Shown: positions 62,886 through 64,000 of the stretch, one piece after another | Position numbering within the stretch: the stretch's first letter is position 1 | How the letters are laid out: the number at the start of each line of letters is the position of its first letter | Source of the DNA: Epiperipatus broadwayi | Taxonomy: Eukaryota; Onychophora; Udeonychophora; Euonychophora; Peripatidae | Direction: 5' to 3' | DNA length: 64,000 bases | Assembly: GCA_028023455.1 (NCBI GenBank) | Contig: JAQFVV010000031.1 | Coordinates: forward strand, 1,984,001 to 2,048,000 | Program-made: the position numbers and the translations under genes | The notes under the pieces: model-generated | Databases searched by the model: none | Seen by the model: only the letters and a program-made list of their open reading frames with translations | What the model was told of the DNA's origin: nothing

Positions 62886-62907
62886 GGGACTGTAGACTGT
62901 CCCGAAA
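62886..62907 (+). other. PLE tail hairpin followed by GAAA
   Basis: GGGAC and GTCCC pair around an 8-base loop and run into GAAAGCGCTTGG. The mirrored copy near 60945-60965 has one altered stem base. The hairpin-plus-GAAA recalls stem II of the hammerhead ribozymes known from PLEs, but the CUGANGA strand is not present, so a ribozyme is not supported. Confidence 0.4.
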
Positions 62908-62978
62908 GCGCTTGGCAGTAAAAATTTTGACAATTTATTAATAGCTTCATTAACTGTGCGCAGAGCACATATATATAT

Positions 62979-63324
62979 TAATTTATTTAAGCGTTAATGA
63001 AGTAAAATCTTAACTATTTAAATTTTATGCAAATCCCTGCTTTTGTTTATTTTTTTATAAATCTCACAAGCTTCTTGGACAACTATTGTTAAGCATGCTT
63101 AACATACTATGTTGTTAAGGATTAAATCAAGCTTTTCTTTATATACATTTTGTAAGTTTTATTTTTAATTAATTATTTTTTATTCTGAGGGGAAAAAAAT
63201 CCAATTCCTCTTTAACATTAATAAGAATTTCAATATACAAAACTATACTAATTTTATTAGATAAAGTTTTTTTTTTTTCCTTGGATAGATTGGGATATAT
63301 ATACTACTTACTACTTTAAATATC
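62979..63324. other. A+T-rich non-coding sequence
   Basis: Nothing recognised. Confidence 0.55.
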
Positions 63325-63478
63325 GGTTCTAAAAAAAGATTATTCCAGTAATGATTATAGAAAATTTGTTCTAGCTGAGCACACTTTCAGCTGAAGTGAT
63401 TTTAGCTTTATCGGCCAAAAGTGCGCTCAGCTAAAGCAAATTTTCTACGATTATTATAGAATAATCTTTTCTTAAACC
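63325..63478. repeat. Fold-back element, 154 bases
   Basis: The arms of about 60 bases begin GGTTCTAAAAAAAGATTATT and are mirrored by aataatcttttcttaaacc. The inner arm gctgagcacacttt pairs with aaagtgcgctcagc. The loop is about 30 bases. A very small MITE or a structured RNA locus could look like this. Confidence 0.7.
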
Positions 63479-63536
63479 AACAGTTCAAACTTTTAACATT
63501 TTTTATTCTTTAAAAATTTAAATTTCCAAAGGATGT

Positions 63537-63615
63537 GATCCCATGACACAATGATAGCACATCTGATTTCATGGTCCTAGATCAGAAGATTGTGTGTTGG
63601 AATCATTTTGGGATC
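63537..63615 (+). pseudogene. tRNA-Arg-like pseudogene or SINE head
   Basis: A perfect 7-bp acceptor-like pairing GATCCCA/TGGGATC encloses a D-arm-like cacaatgatagcac. The anticodon stem is TCTGA...TCAGA with a loop enlarged by about 8 bases, and the B box is degenerate (gtgttggaatc). Overall it follows the tRNA-Arg pattern. The extra loop bases sit where a tRNA intron would, but the damaged T arm argues against a working gene. Confidence 0.4.
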
Positions 63616-63892
63616 AAAGTAGACATTTTGATAAAGTGAAGTTTGTGATTACTTTTTTAAATTTTTATAAATGGTAGATATTTTTATCTGCTAGAATATT
63701 AACATGAAGCAAATAAAAATATTGTTAATGATGTTTAATAAGAAAGATAGATAAATTTAAATATATTTTTATGAGGTAGATCACCACTTTGAGCAATCCA
63801 TGAGTTAATAAAAAATAAAAAATGAAAAATATCAGATGCTAACTACCTAGATTTATATAGAAAGACTATTTCTGAATTTAGATGAACATAAT
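63616..63892. other. A+T-rich non-coding sequence
   Basis: Nothing recognised. Confidence 0.5.
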
Positions 63893-64000
63893 TAGTAATA
63901 GATGGACAGCTGAAATCTTAAACTGGATTCCAAGAGATTGTGCAAGGCCTAGAAAAAAACCCACATGTGAGATGGATGGATGAAGCTAGGATGTGTGCTG
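63893..64000 (+). mobile_element. RTE 3' fragment running off the window
   Basis: It matches the RTE C-terminal coding region (aatagatggacagctgaaatc, attccaagagattgtgcaag, gagatggatggatgaa), equivalent to DNRWT through the WMDEI block. The right boundary lies outside the window. Confidence 0.8.

Larger units (their letters stand above)
60872..62978. mobile_element. Penelope-like element palindrome (two head-to-head copies)
   Basis: The left arm 60872-61883 and right arm 61970-62978 are inverted copies with only scattered differences. The loop is 86 bases (61884-61969). Each arm carries the C-terminal part of a PLE protein and its 3' tail, pointing outward. The RT YIDD box lies in the loop and belongs to the plus-strand copy. 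The arms end together at a short TA-rich run beside gtgctctgcac. The low divergence implies a recent origin or ongoing conversion between arms. Confidence 0.92.

Noticed and set aside
62886-62907. Active hammerhead ribozyme in the 61-kb PLE tail
   Set aside because: The hairpin and GAAA are present, but the required CUGANGA strand and the other stems are not.

Overview
This looks like non-coding DNA from an animal nuclear genome with a very A+T-rich composition (by eye about three quarters A+T). I found no intact host gene, operon, CRISPR array or prokaryotic signal. The animal assignment rests on the mobile elements: two Penelope-like elements (PLEs) with GIY-YIG endonuclease, an RTE-type LINE with an apurinic endonuclease, a K02A2.6-like Gypsy retrotransposon, hAT transposons of the ZBED5/FAM200 and GTF2IRD2 types, and a short tRNA-derived SINE. 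This mix is common in invertebrates (cnidarians, flatworms, molluscs, chelicerates, hemipterans). The sequence alone does not let me choose among them.

Layout. 0.8-4.2 kb: a decayed PLE in inverted-repeat form, with a LINE reverse-transcriptase fragment inside one arm. 5.3 kb: SINE copy 1. 6.0 kb: an uninterrupted ATT microsatellite of 59 units. 7.6-10.5 kb: a GC-richer island with two weak exon-like reading frames, the only hint of host coding sequence. 12.3 kb: a MITE-like element. 14.8-19.2 kb: degenerate local duplications and one GC-richer, promoter- or LTR-like patch near 16 kb. 20.3-26.1 kb (minus strand): a decayed Gypsy element whose integrase is split by a 1.88-kb repeat (family R1) flanked by a 5-bp duplication. 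27.1-28.1 kb and 31.2-31.6 kb: TIR and fold-back elements. 32.0-32.8 kb: a hAT deletion derivative and SINE copy 2. 33.9-36.2 kb: R1 copy B, which has become a fold-back. 36.9-38.5 kb: a hAT element with perfect 8-bp target duplications. 38.5-46 kb: A+T-rich sequence with one PLE-tail relic. 46.0-48.0 kb: R1 copy C. 52.8 kb: SINE copy 3. 54.4-57.7 kb: a full-length but inactive RTE element with a 13-bp target duplication. 58.8-64.0 kb: three RTE tails, SINE copy 4, a near-perfect PLE palindrome of 2.1 kb, a 154-bp fold-back and a tRNA-Arg-like pseudogene.

The parts do not form a pathway. They record successive insertions. Relative ages can be read from nesting and decay: the Gypsy element is older than R1 copy A, and the 61-kb PLE palindrome and SINE copies 2 and 4 look youngest. 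The most unusual signals are the two PLE loci from different lineages that both begin at the reverse-transcriptase YxDD box and are both inverted, the undescribed R1 family with a shared short reading frame, and the very short SINE family with a tRNA-like body and clear target duplications.
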